NCBI GenBank assembly: GCA_035530955.1
Contig: DATKTT010000118.1
Span: forward strand, 1-22,888
DNA length: 22,888 nt
DNA from: Williamwhitmania sp035530955
GTDB lineage: Bacteria; Bacteroidota; Bacteroidia; Bacteroidales; Williamwhitmaniaceae
Reading direction: 5' to 3'
Shown: positions 7,181 to 14,570 of the stretch, piece after piece
How positions within the stretch are numbered: the stretch's first letter is position 1
Layout of the letters: every line of letters begins with the position of its first letter
Notes under the pieces: generated by a model
What the model saw: only the letters and a program-made list of their open reading frames with translations
Told to the model about the DNA's origin: nothing
Database searches by the model: none
Program-made: the position numbers and the translations under genes

Positions 7181-8876
7181 ATTCCCAGAGATACATCAGC
7201 TGCTCTTCCAAAAAGTTGGCCAGTTGAATAATTCTCTGTTCCGAGCAAGAAAAGCGGAGACCAGCCTTTGCGTAAAGATCTTCCATGGCGATGGAACCTC
7301 CTAGCTCAAGAGCCTCTGTAAAGCGTTGCAAAGTTTCTTCCGACGATTGAGTAAATTGCTGATATAGCTCCAGAGCACCCAGCTGGGCAATGGCATATTC
7401 GATGTAGTAGAACGGATCCTCAAATATGTGCAGCTGCCGCTGCCATGCAAACACAAACCCCTCCTCCACACCAAGCCAGCTTATCTCATGACTTACGTAT
7501 TTTCGGTATACCTTTGTCCAAGCGCCATCGCGCTCTGCATGGCTATGTTCCGGGTGCGTGTAAAGCCAGTGTTGAAATTCATCAACTGCCACAATCCAGG
7601 GCAAGGCAAGGGCAACCTCTTCAAACAGGCGCGATTTCGCCCTTTTTAGCTCTGCTGCGCCATAAAAATAATTCCACTTTGAGGATGATATCAACTCCAT
7701 CGACATGGAGGCTAACTCCGCCACCTCTATGGGTAAATCTTTCTGAAAAGAGAATGGTAAGCTGCTACACAGTTGCTCGTGAAAGGCATGTCCCATTTCG
7801 TGCATAAAGGTAACCACATCGTCGTAAACACCGGCAGCATTCATGAAAAGAAAAGAGCTTTTACTAAGCGGCAATGGATAGCTGAAGGCTCCAGGAACCT
7901 TGCCATGCCGACTTTCGAGGTCCATGTGCCCCGAAGTAGCCATGCGGTCAACCAAGGTTCCCATACGCGCATCGATAAGCTCGAGAACAGAGCGTCCCTT
8001 TTCTACCAGCTGCTCAACCCGGTCAAACGGCTTGAGCGGCTCTACACCGAAAGGATCAACCTCTAAGTCCCACGGTTTTAGCTCAGCCACTCCAAGCAAT
8101 TGCTTTCTGCGCAGCAGAACCTTGTCGGCAATTGGAACAAAATGCTTTACAACGAGCTGGTGCAATGCTTGTACCTCAGCCACACTGTAGCTAAACCGCT
8201 CGAGCTCTAAGTGCCGATAATCGCGGTAATTCTTAAACCCCGCATTCACTGCTATCCGGTAGCGAAGCTTTAGCAGCTCGTCCATGAGGTCGTGAAGATT
8301 ATTGGTTACGCTTAGCCGCTGTTGAAGCATCAGCAAATAAACCTTGTGCCTTATGCTACGATCTGATAACTCCAACGTAGAGGAGGCCTCCTGCATGGTA
8401 AGGCTTTTACCGTTGTATTCAATAGCCAATGTGGACACGGTTTCGGCATATTCCTGGCTTAGAACCTCCTCCTCGGCCATTAAGGCAACATTAGCAGTAC
8501 GAAAGAGCTCTACTCTTCGCTGCAGCTGTTTGAGGTAGATCGGTGCGTTGGAGCGAAGGTAATCGTTGGCCGATTTACTCTTTATAAGCATGGCATCAAG
8601 CGCATTGTCATTCTCCTGCGCAATGGAATCTATCTTCTCCACAAAAAAATCGAGCTGCTCCCTCGCCTGAGTTTCAGTGGTGTTTTTTGCAAACGCAATG
8701 TATCGATCGGCCATCTCCTGGCTCAAGCGTTCGTCTATTATGGTTCGAAGCCGCAAAAACTCCTCCACCTCATCGAAATTAGCTAGGGATTTAAGCTGGA
8801 GCAAACGAAAAATTTCCCGTACTTTTTCAGGAGTAAGTTCAAGCTGCGCTATATTTTCTTGAAGAGATTTTTTCAT
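7179..8876 (-). CDS. M3 family zinc oligoendopeptidase
   Basis: 565 residues, close to the PepF/oligoendopeptidase F length. The catalytic motif is FMHEMGHAFHEQL, with HEMGH at 359-363 (two zinc-ligand His and the catalytic Glu). The third ligand is probably the Glu in IEVAELASMSMEL about 25 residues on. Upstream of the site, GAFSYPLPLSKSSFLFMNAAGVYDDVVT is the usual M3 substrate-cleft strand. There is no signal peptide, so it should cleave short peptides in the cytoplasm. The start is ATG 8874-8876; no Shine-Dalgarno sequence is visible. It converges with the LysM gene, and the terminator of the preceding DUF5606 gene lies 37-72 bases upstream, so it is probably its own transcription unit. 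Its exact peptide specificity cannot be inferred. Confidence 0.93.
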   Translation of the reverse strand: MKKSLQENIAQLELTPEKVREIFRLLQLKSLANFDEVEEFLRLRTIIDERLSQEMADRYIAFAKNTTETQAREQLDFFVEKIDSIAQENDNALDAMLIKSKSANDYLRSNAPIYLKQLQRRVELFRTANVALMAEEEVLSQEYAETVSTLAIEYNGKSLTMQEASSTLELSDRSIRHKVYLLMLQQRLSVTNNLHDLMDELLKLRYRIAVNAGFKNYRDYRHLELERFSYSVAEVQALHQLVVKHFVPIADKVLLRRKQLLGVAELKPWDLEVDPFGVEPLKPFDRVEQLVEKGRSVLELIDARMGTLVDRMATSGHMDLESRHGKVPGAFSYPLPLSKSSFLFMNAAGVYDDVVTFMHEMGHAFHEQLCSSLPFSFQKDLPIEVAELASMSMELISSSKWNYFYGAAELKRAKSRLFEEVALALPWIVAVDEFQHWLYTHPEHSHAERDGAWTKVYRKYVSHEISWLGVEEGFVFAWQRQLHIFEDPFYYIEYAIAQLGALELYQQFTQSSEETLQRFTEALELGGSIAMEDLYAKAGLRFSCSEQRIIQLANFLEEQLMYLWE

Positions 8877-8912
8877 CAGGAAATATTCAATGGTAATTAC
8901 TGTAAATACAAC

Positions 8913-8948
8913 AAAAAAAGAAGCGCTACTTCACAAAAAAGCAGCGCT
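8913..8948 (-). terminator. rho-independent terminator after the DUF5606 gene
   Basis: On the minus strand AGCGCTGCTT pairs with AAGTAGCGCT over 10 pairs (one G-T wobble) around a seven-base loop. This is followed, two bases later, by seven T. It lies 38 bases after the DUF5606 stop codon and closes the nusB-to-DUF5606 cluster. Confidence 0.85.
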
Positions 8949-8985
8949 CCACAAAATATTTTCAGCAATTGCTCTCGAACAAAAG

Positions 8986-9459
8986 CTACTCAGTCTTTTC
9001 CTCTGCGGCAACCGCAGTATCTGCTTCTTTCTCTGGCTCTTTCTCGTCCTCAATGTCGATAAGATGAAGCATGTCGTGCGCGTTCAAAAGGTTAAACCAC
9101 GAAATCATCTTCTTAATATCGGAAGCGTAAACCCTTTCGCGATCGAACTCCGGGAGCACCTCTCCTAAGAACGCCTTCAGCGCATCGTTGGAAGACTTTG
9201 GGTCGATAATGGTTTGACCACCATTAACCTTCTCGCGGATAGTTTTAAAAACCTCCTTTAATGCCACCTCGCCGGTCGCGGTATAAATTGCAATATCACC
9301 AAGGGAAGAGACCTTAGCGCTGGCAGAAGCATTCATGCGCTTTTGGTCAGCCAACGATTCCACGATAATGCCATTACGGCTCTGGGAAACGTACTTAAAA
9401 AGTCCCGGTTGACCCGAAATAGCCATAATCTTCTTTAATGTCAGTTCGTCTGTGCTCAT
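8986..9459 (-). CDS. DUF5606 domain protein
   Basis: 157 residues from ATG 9457-9459. The N-terminal half (LKKIMAISGQPGLFKYVSQSRNGIIVESLADQKR) matches the Bacteroidetes family DUF5606, of unknown biochemical role. The ISGxPGLFK / NGIIVESL pattern suggests a small beta domain. The second half (EFDRERVYASDIKKMISWFNLLNAHDMLHLI) is helical, and the last ~20 residues are an acidic Glu/Ala-rich tail. The open frame extends 11 residues further to a TTG at 9490-9492, but that codon lies inside the predicted -7 element, so the ATG is chosen. It follows the TerB-DnaJ gene with 98 bases between and has its own promoter and a strong terminator, so it can be transcribed alone as well as by readthrough. 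Confidence 0.85.
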   Translation of the reverse strand: MSTDELTLKKIMAISGQPGLFKYVSQSRNGIIVESLADQKRMNASASAKVSSLGDIAIYTATGEVALKEVFKTIREKVNGGQTIIDPKSSNDALKAFLGEVLPEFDRERVYASDIKKMISWFNLLNAHDMLHLIDIEDEKEPEKEADTAVAAEEKTE

Positions 9460-9489
9460 TGTTTTCAACTTATGTTTTTCGGTGGATGG

Positions 9490-9497
9490 CAAAGTTA
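9490..9497 (-). promoter_or_regulatory. -7 element for the DUF5606 gene
   Basis: The minus strand reads TAACTTTG, an exact TAnnTTTG match followed by CC, 30 bases before the ATG. No convincing TTG is seen at the -33 position (the region reads ATTTTCG). It overlaps the alternative TTG start codon and excludes it. Confidence 0.55.
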
Positions 9498-9557
9498 AAT
9501 AAAAATTTCACGAAAATAAGCTACTGGTGCAGAATAACCTTGAAAAGGAAACTCTGG

Positions 9558-10274
9558 TTAAGACATACCCCGTTCCTTTTTGATGAGATTGTAGGCCTCG
9601 TTAACCTTCTGGATCTTTTCATTGGCAGCACGTTGCACATCTTCACCCAGCTGGCTTACCTTATCGGGGTGGTACTTAAGTGCCATGTGGCGGTAGGCCT
9701 TCTTAACCTCATCGTTGGTGGCACTTCTACTTATTTCCAAAACCTGATAGGCCCATTCGGTATTGTCCACAAACATGGCCTTGATAGAGGTGTATTCAGA
9801 AGGCGAAATGCCTAGGTAACCCGCGATATCCTCCACAAGTTTTAGCTCTTCCGGACTTACAACACCATCGGCCTTGGCAATTCCAAACAGAAAATGAACC
9901 AGCTGCAGCCGTGCAGAGTAGTCCACATTATTGCGAACTTGGAAGCAAACATCCTTCACCGGCACCTCTTTCTTAAGCATGTCGCGAAGGAGAATCATAG
10001 CTTCCTGAGCCATATCGACGCCAAAGCTACGAACGAGAAAATCCTTAACAAAGTCGAGTTCCGATTTCAACACCTTGCCGTCGGCCTTCATCATGGCCGA
10101 AACCAACACCAACAAGCTAACAATGAATCCATCACGGCTAGTTTGTCCAGTATAAATTTTTTTGCCTCCCTCCTTTGTTTCAAGCAATGCACCCAATGCA
10201 AAGCCGGCTATTCCACCAATTGGTCCTAAAAAGAACCAGCCCAATGCACCAGATATCCATTTTCCGTATCCCAT
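9558..10274 (-). CDS. TerB-DnaJ co-chaperone (DjlA-like)
   Basis: 238 residues. The N-terminus has a Gly-rich hydrophobic segment (ISGALGWFFLGPIGGIAGFALGALL, 7-31) that may touch or cross the membrane. Residues ~45-155 form a TerB-like helical domain with two related acidic helices: MMKADGKVLKSELDFVKDFL and IAKADGVVSPEELKLVEDI, the putative metal-binding repeats. The C-terminal ~65 residues are a J domain (YQVLEISRSATNDEVKKAYRHMALKYHPDKV) with the HPD tripeptide at 202-204 that stimulates Hsp70 ATPase. This layout resembles DjlA. It starts three bases after the coaE stop codon, so the two are surely cotranscribed. Client proteins are unknown. Confidence 0.92.
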   Translation of the reverse strand: MGYGKWISGALGWFFLGPIGGIAGFALGALLETKEGGKKIYTGQTSRDGFIVSLLVLVSAMMKADGKVLKSELDFVKDFLVRSFGVDMAQEAMILLRDMLKKEVPVKDVCFQVRNNVDYSARLQLVHFLFGIAKADGVVSPEELKLVEDIAGYLGISPSEYTSIKAMFVDNTEWAYQVLEISRSATNDEVKKAYRHMALKYHPDKVSQLGEDVQRAANEKIQKVNEAYNLIKKERGMS

Positions 10275-10277
10275 ATT

Positions 10278-10874
10278 CTATCTCTTTTTTGAAAGGCTTA
10301 GCAGCTTTTCATGCAGCTCTACTACCTGGGGCAGGAGCAGCTGGTTGTTATCGTTGTTAATCACAAAATCGGCCAGTGCAATGCGCTCTTGATCCGATAG
10401 CTGATGGGCCATTCGAAGGTGAACCTGCTCTGGTCCAACACCATCGCGCTCCATTACCCGTGCAACCCGTACCTCTTCAGGAGCCGCTACCACCACAAGC
10501 TTGTCCATGGTTTCACTTGCGCCGCTCTCGATTAGGATGGCAGCCTCGTGTATAACGTAAGGAAAAAGGGAATGCTGCTGTAGCCAGCTCTGAAAATGCC
10601 GTTCTACTGCCGGATGAACCACCCCGTTCACCTTCTCCAAAATCTCCCGATCGCCAAAGACCAACGCTGCCACCTGCTTCCGGTTCAGCCCCAGCGGGGT
10701 GTATATCTCATCACCGAAAAATTGCTTGTACGCGGCAACAATATCTGGATCAACCTCAATCAGCTTTTTTGCTTCAATATCGGCTTGGTAAATGGGAACC
10801 CCCAGCTCAGAAAATATTCTGGCTACGAAAGATTTACCACTTCCAATTCCGCCGGTAAGTCCAACTTTAAGCAT
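10278..10874 (-). CDS. coaE: dephospho-CoA kinase
   Basis: 198 residues from ATG 10872-10874. It performs the last step of coenzyme A synthesis, phosphorylating the 3'-hydroxyl of dephospho-CoA with ATP in the cytosol. The P-loop GLTGGIGSGKS is at 5-15, followed by FSELGVPIYQADIEAKKL, with the Asp of the CoaE lid region, and HPAVERHFQSWL. Near the C-terminus are ERDGVGPEQVHLRMAHQ and the adenine-site stretch FVINNDN. The frame is open 10 residues further (TTG at 10904), but that extension would overlap ybbR and lacks family similarity. The ATG follows the ybbR stop codon by one base (TGA-T-ATG), implying translational coupling. Confidence 0.97.
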   Translation of the reverse strand: MLKVGLTGGIGSGKSFVARIFSELGVPIYQADIEAKKLIEVDPDIVAAYKQFFGDEIYTPLGLNRKQVAALVFGDREILEKVNGVVHPAVERHFQSWLQQHSLFPYVIHEAAILIESGASETMDKLVVVAAPEEVRVARVMERDGVGPEQVHLRMAHQLSDQERIALADFVINNDNNQLLLPQVVELHEKLLSLSKKR

Positions 10875-10875
10875 A

Positions 10876-11886
10876 TCAATTATTTTGAACAATATACTCC
10901 ACAAAGGTAGGATTTACGGTAATATTTGCCACAAAATCGGGCTGACCCTCCAAGCTTACCTTTAGCTTATCGCTGAGCAGTGTCGAAATATTGCTGTAGT
11001 CGACCACCAACTTAAAGCTGGAGGGAGTCACCTCCTTGTAGTGGCTCAATGCGACCATGTAGGATACCGTTGCAGTAGCGGGCAAAAGCATTAGGTGCTT
11101 ATTGGCCGGAACGTTCACAACTTGAATAGGTACATCAACCGTACCTTCAGTAAACTTTTCAACTGCTATGGTATAGTCGATACGGCGTGTAGAGGGAATT
11201 ATTCCAGAGATGTTTGTAAGTGCAAGAATACCGGAGGTAGATTGATTAAGGTTGTCTAGTTTCTTTGGCTTCGTTGGCCAAAAGGCCAACGTGTCCACTA
11301 GCGAGGCGGGCCCAGTTACAATTATAGAGTCGGGTTTCAGCATGGGTCTACCGCTCAGCATAAATTGCTTCTCGGGCCTCGGGTCGAGGTTAGACCGCAC
11401 AGGCACAACCCTACGCGACATGCGCGAAAGATCCACGAATAGCGTATCTGGGGCTACCTCTTCCAGCTGCATATCGGGATTAATCTGGTCGGCAAGCATG
11501 GTTTGAATGCGAGATGAAAGAATGTAGTAGGTGACTTTGGAACCATTTACCCGGCTAAGTTTGACCTCCTTTAAGTCGATGTTGAGTGGCGCTAGAACCG
11601 AGCTCATCTTAAACTTCAGTAGCGTGTAGCCATGAGCCCGCACCTTGAGGGTCACCGAAGCCTCCGACTCCTTTACAAAAACCCTATCGGCGGGCAAATT
11701 ACTAAACCTTACCGGATATGATAGATCGATGGTGTACTCATGGTTCAACTTGTTGAGATACCAAAGAAATGAGGCGAAAAACAGGAAGAATAGGAATACA
11801 ACCAACTTCTCATCCACCTTGATTTTCCGAGGTGTAATTGCTTCACCAAACTGCTTAAAAAAACGGGTATCCACGGTTAACGGCAA
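10876..11886 (-). CDS. ybbR: YbbR-like protein (CdaR family)
   Basis: About 336 residues. A short cytoplasmic N-terminus is followed by one membrane segment (LVVFLFFLFFASFLWYL, about 28-44) and a long extracytoplasmic part made of YbbR-type beta repeats, recognisable by VFVKESEASVTLKVRAHGYTLL, RMSRRVVPVRSNLDPRP and EGTVDVPIQVVNVP. YbbR proteins regulate the diadenylate cyclase CdaA in Firmicutes; no cdaA is adjacent here, so that role is not demonstrated. There is no ATG near the beginning: the candidates are TTG 11884-11886 and GTG 11872-11874, and I list the longer form. It precedes coaE with one base between, and a promoter lies just upstream. Confidence 0.85.
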   Translation of the reverse strand: MPLTVDTRFFKQFGEAITPRKIKVDEKLVVFLFFLFFASFLWYLNKLNHEYTIDLSYPVRFSNLPADRVFVKESEASVTLKVRAHGYTLLKFKMSSVLAPLNIDLKEVKLSRVNGSKVTYYILSSRIQTMLADQINPDMQLEEVAPDTLFVDLSRMSRRVVPVRSNLDPRPEKQFMLSGRPMLKPDSIIVTGPASLVDTLAFWPTKPKKLDNLNQSTSGILALTNISGIIPSTRRIDYTIAVEKFTEGTVDVPIQVVNVPANKHLMLLPATATVSYMVALSHYKEVTPSSFKLVVDYSNISTLLSDKLKVSLEGQPDFVANITVNPTFVEYIVQNN

Positions 11887-11902
11887 TTGATAAATTACGC
11901 TG

Positions 11903-11934
11903 CAAGTTAGAAATAATCCCGAACTGAACTACAA
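11903..11934 (-). promoter_or_regulatory. probable promoter for ybbR-coaE-TerB/DnaJ
   Basis: On the minus strand TTG (11932-11934) is followed after 22 bases by TAACTTG (11903-11909), a one-base-shorter relative of TAnnTTTG. The same TAACTTGC string occurs upstream of the DUF1573 gene. It lies just after the yajC terminator, which makes an internal promoter plausible. Confidence 0.45.
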
Positions 11935-11956
11935 ATAGCTATGAAGGGTTGCAACG

Positions 11957-11984
11957 AAAAAAGGGCTCGGCAAACGCCAAACCC
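11957..11984 (-). terminator. rho-independent terminator after yajC
   Basis: On the minus strand GGGTTTGGC pairs with GCCGAGCCC (nine pairs, two G-T wobbles) around a four-base GTTT loop, followed directly by six T. It lies 24 bases downstream of the yajC stop codon, separating the nusB-DUF1573-yajC part from ybbR-coaE. Confidence 0.85.
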
Positions 11985-12008
11985 AATTTTCCTTCAAAGA
12001 AATAGTTT

Positions 12009-12335
12009 CTACTTTGAGCTTTGCTGTAGATCGGAAGGATCGCGAAGAATCGCGCTCTTGTCGCAGCGAATTTTCACGTTCTCATCAATTTCGATAATGA
12101 GGTATTGATCGCGAACTTCCCAAACCTTACCGTAGATACCTCCGGTAGTCACAATCTTATCGCCCTTCTTCAGCTCGCTTTGAAACTTACGAAGCTCCTT
12201 CTGGCGCTTAGTTTGAGGACGAATCATAAAGAAGTACATTACCACAAATACGAGCACCATCATAATGAGGAACGAATAACCTTGTCCTCCTGCTGCTGGT
12301 GCTGCTGCCTGTAAAATAATAACGTTGTTGAACAT
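12009..12335 (-). CDS. yajC: YajC, preprotein translocase accessory subunit
   Basis: 108 residues, the normal length for YajC, the small membrane protein that associates with SecDF of the Sec translocon. A Gly/Ala-rich N-terminus (AAAPAAGGQGYS) leads into one membrane segment (FLIMMVLVFVVMYFFMI, about 22-38). This is followed by the family signature RPQTKRQKELRKFQSELKKGDKIVTTGGIYGKVWEV and a short beta-rich cytoplasmic domain. The start is ATG 12333-12335. It sits 23 bases after the DUF1573 gene and is followed by a strong terminator. No secD/secF genes are in the window. Confidence 0.97.
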   Translation of the reverse strand: MFNNVIILQAAAPAAGGQGYSFLIMMVLVFVVMYFFMIRPQTKRQKELRKFQSELKKGDKIVTTGGIYGKVWEVRDQYLIIEIDENVKIRCDKSAILRDPSDLQQSSK

Positions 12336-12358
12336 GCTTATTGAATTTAAGGATTTAT

Positions 12359-12781
12359 TTACTGAACTACATTTCCCTTTAAGGTAAGGCTACGCGCTGG
12401 AAGCCCTCCATTGAATTTGAGGGTAACCTCCTTCATCTGTAGGCCGAGCCACCCGTCGCTATTAAACTGTATTTCGATTTGGCCTCTACCGCCTGGCAGC
12501 AATGGTTGTTTGGTATACTTTGGGGTGGTGCATCCACAGCTGGGAATGGCATCCTTAATCATCAAATCGCCATCACCTACATTTTTAAAGAAGAAGGTAT
12601 GCGAAACAATCTCCCCTTGCTTAATAGTTCCAAAGTCGAAGTAGTCTTCTTCAAAAACAATTTTTGGATGACCTGCCGCCGTCGCAGGATTGGCAACCTC
12701 AGCCGTCTTTTTATGTCCACACCCTGAGGCCAAAGCGGTAACTACCAAGCCTGCCAACCACAACTTATTAATCTGCTTCAT
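12359..12781 (-). CDS. DUF1573 lipoprotein
   Basis: 140 residues. The N-terminus is a lipoprotein signal with lipobox ALASGC (Cys21), so the protein should be lipid-anchored in the periplasm or outer membrane. The body is the Ig-like DUF1573 domain: IVFEEDYFDFGTIKQGEIVSHTFFFKNVGDGDLMI, then SCGCTTPKYTKQPLLPGGRGQIEIQF, with the typical CGC pair. The molecular role of DUF1573 is not established. ATG 12779-12781 is preceded by AAGGA about five bases away, one of the few Shine-Dalgarno-like sites in the window. It lies between nusB and yajC on the same strand, but has its own putative promoter overlapping the end of nusB. Confidence 0.92.
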   Translation of the reverse strand: MKQINKLWLAGLVVTALASGCGHKKTAEVANPATAAGHPKIVFEEDYFDFGTIKQGEIVSHTFFFKNVGDGDLMIKDAIPSCGCTTPKYTKQPLLPGGRGQIEIQFNSDGWLGLQMKEVTLKFNGGLPARSLTLKGNVVQ

Positions 12782-12801
12782 TTTTCCTTCGGTTAATCGT
12801 C

Positions 12802-12824
12802 CACTGACCTGTGGGTCAACAGTG
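12802..12824 (-). other. small hairpin in the DUF1573 5' leader
   Basis: TGACC (12805-12809) pairs with GGTCA (12814-12818) around a four-base loop, and CAC (12802-12804) can pair with GTG (12822-12824) across a three-base bulge. It lies about 20-40 bases upstream of the ATG, within the expected transcript. Its function is unknown. Confidence 0.35.
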
Positions 12825-12878
12825 AACAGCCGTAATTATTTGGTTAAATATCTCTCTAATATTCAGCTACAGAGCTTG

Positions 12879-12908
12879 CAAGTTAGGAAATTTCAGCCTC
12901 TTCTCCAA
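12879..12908 (-). promoter_or_regulatory. probable promoter for DUF1573-yajC
   Basis: On the minus strand TTG (12906-12908) lies 20 bases before TAACTTG (12879-12885), overlapping the last codons of nusB. The -7 lacks one T of the TAnnTTTG consensus but has good spacing and the same TAACTTGC form as the ybbR site. Confidence 0.45.
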
Positions 12909-13845
12909 CCAACCCTCTGCCCTGCTTAACTATTTTATTGTCGGTTTTGAGTTGAGCAATAACTTTATCGAGCACGCCGTTTATAAAAGCAGCGCTGTTG
13001 GGTGTGCTGTAAAACTTAGCCAAATCGATATACTCGTTGAACGAAACCTTGATGGGGATATTGGGAAACTCCACAATTTCTGCAATGGCGGCTAGCATAA
13101 TCACCGAGTCCATAAAGGCAATACGATCTACCTCCCAATTACTGGAAAAAATACCTATAATTTCGAGATACTCTTCGCGCTTTAAAACAGCCCGGCGTAG
13201 CAATCGCGTAGCAAAGGTTTCATCTTCCACCTCCTTATACAGCGGCAGCAACTTAGCACTTTCGTCGTACGATTCTTTGAACCCCTTAACGGTTTTAATT
13301 ACCATGCCAATGATGAACTCTATCTCATCCATCCAGAACATGCTCTGCTCTTCTAAGCACGAATACAAGTCCTCAAAATCCTCCAATTCCTTGGTGTAAA
13401 AGTCAAGGATGAGCTTTTTATCAGCGGCAAAATCGTTGGCATCGGCCTTCAAGTAATCCTGAAAGTAATCCCGGCTAATTAAATTTTCGTAAAACTTCTT
13501 AATTAACCTAGGGTATCCCGCCCATGAAAGCTTTTTTTGTTGGTTGTATTCACCCAGCTCAAGATTGCTGCGCAGCAAGCTAACCACTGCATTGTCAACA
13601 AATCGTCTATTGGGGCTAAGCTCGTCAGCGGTAGGGCGATGTTTTTGAAGGCCCAGTTCAATGCGCACTTGCGAATAATCTGCCACATCAACTACTAAGG
13701 TTAGTAGCAAGTGATACAGATCATAGAACTTTTGGATGCTGTGGAGTAATTCCTTTTCGGATTGGCCTAAAGTACGGTCGGGTGATTGCAAATGCCCGTA
13801 AAGCGTTTTAGCAACCTTTATCCTAAGCAAGCGTCTACTTATCAT
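12883..13845 (-). CDS. nusB: transcription antitermination factor NusB
   Basis: 320 residues from ATG 13843-13845; the frame is open three residues further to a TTG. NusB with NusE binds boxA RNA and promotes antitermination of rRNA operons. The Bacteroidetes form is about twice the E. coli length because of an N-terminal helical extension, and that is seen here. The NusB fold lies in roughly the last 120 residues: LLRRAVLKREEYLEIIGIFSSNWEVDRIAFMDSVIMLAAIAEIVEFPNIPIKVSFNEYIDLAKFYSTPNSAAFINGVLDKV. The R-(L/I)-(A)-x-(M/I)-D pattern and the SFNEYIDLAK...FINGVLD segment are the family hallmarks. The N-terminus (MISRRLLRIKVAKTLYGHL) retains the first helix. It heads the cluster and has a good promoter 47 bases upstream. 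Confidence 0.95.
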   Translation of the reverse strand: MISRRLLRIKVAKTLYGHLQSPDRTLGQSEKELLHSIQKFYDLYHLLLTLVVDVADYSQVRIELGLQKHRPTADELSPNRRFVDNAVVSLLRSNLELGEYNQQKKLSWAGYPRLIKKFYENLISRDYFQDYLKADANDFAADKKLILDFYTKELEDFEDLYSCLEEQSMFWMDEIEFIIGMVIKTVKGFKESYDESAKLLPLYKEVEDETFATRLLRRAVLKREEYLEIIGIFSSNWEVDRIAFMDSVIMLAAIAEIVEFPNIPIKVSFNEYIDLAKFYSTPNSAAFINGVLDKVIAQLKTDNKIVKQGRGLVGEEAEIS

Positions 13846-13891
13846 ACTGAACAAGAACCTATTAACAATTTCTTACCTCCTAAATGCCCTG

Positions 13892-13920
13892 CAAAGATAC
13901 TCTTTTTGTATTGCATGCAA
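13892..13920 (-). promoter_or_regulatory. promoter for nusB
   Basis: On the minus strand TTG (13918-13920) is followed after 18 bases by TATCTTTG (13892-13899), an exact -7 match followed by C. The distance to the nusB ATG is about 46 bases. This is the clearest promoter in the window. Confidence 0.7.
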
Positions 13921-14099
13921 AAAGCAAAGTGGGCCAAAGCCCCAATGCAGTGGAACAATTTAAAATAACGCTTCAACAATAAAATTCCATTGTGCTATCG
14001 TCCACCACATTGCCACCGATCTTGAAGAAAAGGCTTACCCTTACAGAAATTTAAAAGAGTGAAAATGGTAAAATAAAACTGCTGGGGTGAAAAAATTTA

Positions 14100-14107
14100 T
14101 ATTTTTG
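14100..14107 (+). promoter_or_regulatory. -7 element for the DUF3276 gene
   Basis: TATTTTTG matches TAnnTTTG exactly, 42 bases before the ATG at 14150. No clear -33 TTG. The GTG codon at 14087, which would extend the protein by 21 residues, lies upstream of this element and is therefore unlikely to be the start. Confidence 0.5.
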
Positions 14108-14149
14108 ACAGGACGAACAACCAATGTTTTACTAACAAACCAACATGAG

Positions 14150-14542
14150 ATGACGGACGATTTCGACAAGCACGACGGGTATGACAGGGAAGAGAATAGC
14201 GAAATCTTTTCCAAAGCGGTAAGGGCTGGTAAGCGCACCTACTTTTTTGACGTTAAGGCCACCAGGGGCGACGACTACTACCTCACCATCACCGAAAGCA
14301 AGAAAAAGGTTGGAAGAGATGGGCGCTTTTTTTACGACAAGCACAAGATTTTTCTATACAAGGAAGATTTTGAAAAATTTGCCGAAGGACTACACGAAGT
14401 TGTCGAGTATATTCATACAACTCAGGGAAAGGCTGAACCATACCGTGCTGAATCGTTTGAGGAAGAAAAGGATGAGCTGGTTACCAACAACCTCCCCAAT
14501 GGCTTTTCGAATGTTGACTTCGAAGACCTTGATGAGAAATAA
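14150..14542 (+). CDS. DUF3276 / PUR-like nucleic acid-binding protein
   Basis: 130 residues from ATG 14150. It matches the Bacteroidetes DUF3276 family, a bacterial version of the Pur-alpha fold (single PUR repeat), proposed to bind single-stranded nucleic acid as a dimer. The recognisable stretch is EIFSKAVRAGKRTYFFDVKATRGDDYYLTITESKKK, with basic and aromatic residues on the beta strands, followed by KHKIFLYKEDFEKFAEGLHEVVEYI, the closing helix. The C-terminus is acidic and disordered (EEEKDELV, EDLDEK). It is encoded alone on the plus strand between nusB and the phosphatase gene and ends in a GC-rich hairpin terminator. Confidence 0.9.
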   Translation: MTDDFDKHDGYDREENSEIFSKAVRAGKRTYFFDVKATRGDDYYLTITESKKKVGRDGRFFYDKHKIFLYKEDFEKFAEGLHEVVEYIHTTQGKAEPYRAESFEEEKDELVTNNLPNGFSNVDFEDLDEK

Positions 14543-14548
14543 AACCAA

Positions 14549-14570
14549 GCCGGCAATCGCCGGCATTTTT
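14549..14570. terminator. bidirectional hairpin terminator between DUF3276 and phosphatase genes
   Basis: GCCGGC (14549-14554), loop AATC, GCCGGC (14559-14564), then ATTTTT on the plus strand. It starts seven bases after the DUF3276 stop codon. On the minus strand the same hairpin follows the phosphatase stop codon, then TTGGTTTTATTT, so it may serve both genes. The stop codon of the phosphatase overlaps the T run. Confidence 0.8.

Larger units (their letters stand above)
13846..14149. other. divergent intergenic region between nusB and the DUF3276 gene
   Basis: 304 bases. They hold the nusB promoter, a -7 element for the DUF3276 gene at 14100-14107 and a palindromic TTGCATGCAA at 13911-13920 overlapping the nusB -33. 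I see no RNA gene and no credible small coding region in the remainder. Confidence 0.6.

Noticed and set aside
9460..9492. 11-residue extension of the DUF5606 protein from a TTG
   Set aside because: The TTG lies inside the predicted -7 element TAACTTTG; the family similarity begins after the ATG at 9459.
13931..13945. GGGC/GCCC mini-hairpin in the nusB-DUF3276 intergenic region
   Set aside because: Only four pairs and no T run; it is not at the end of any gene.
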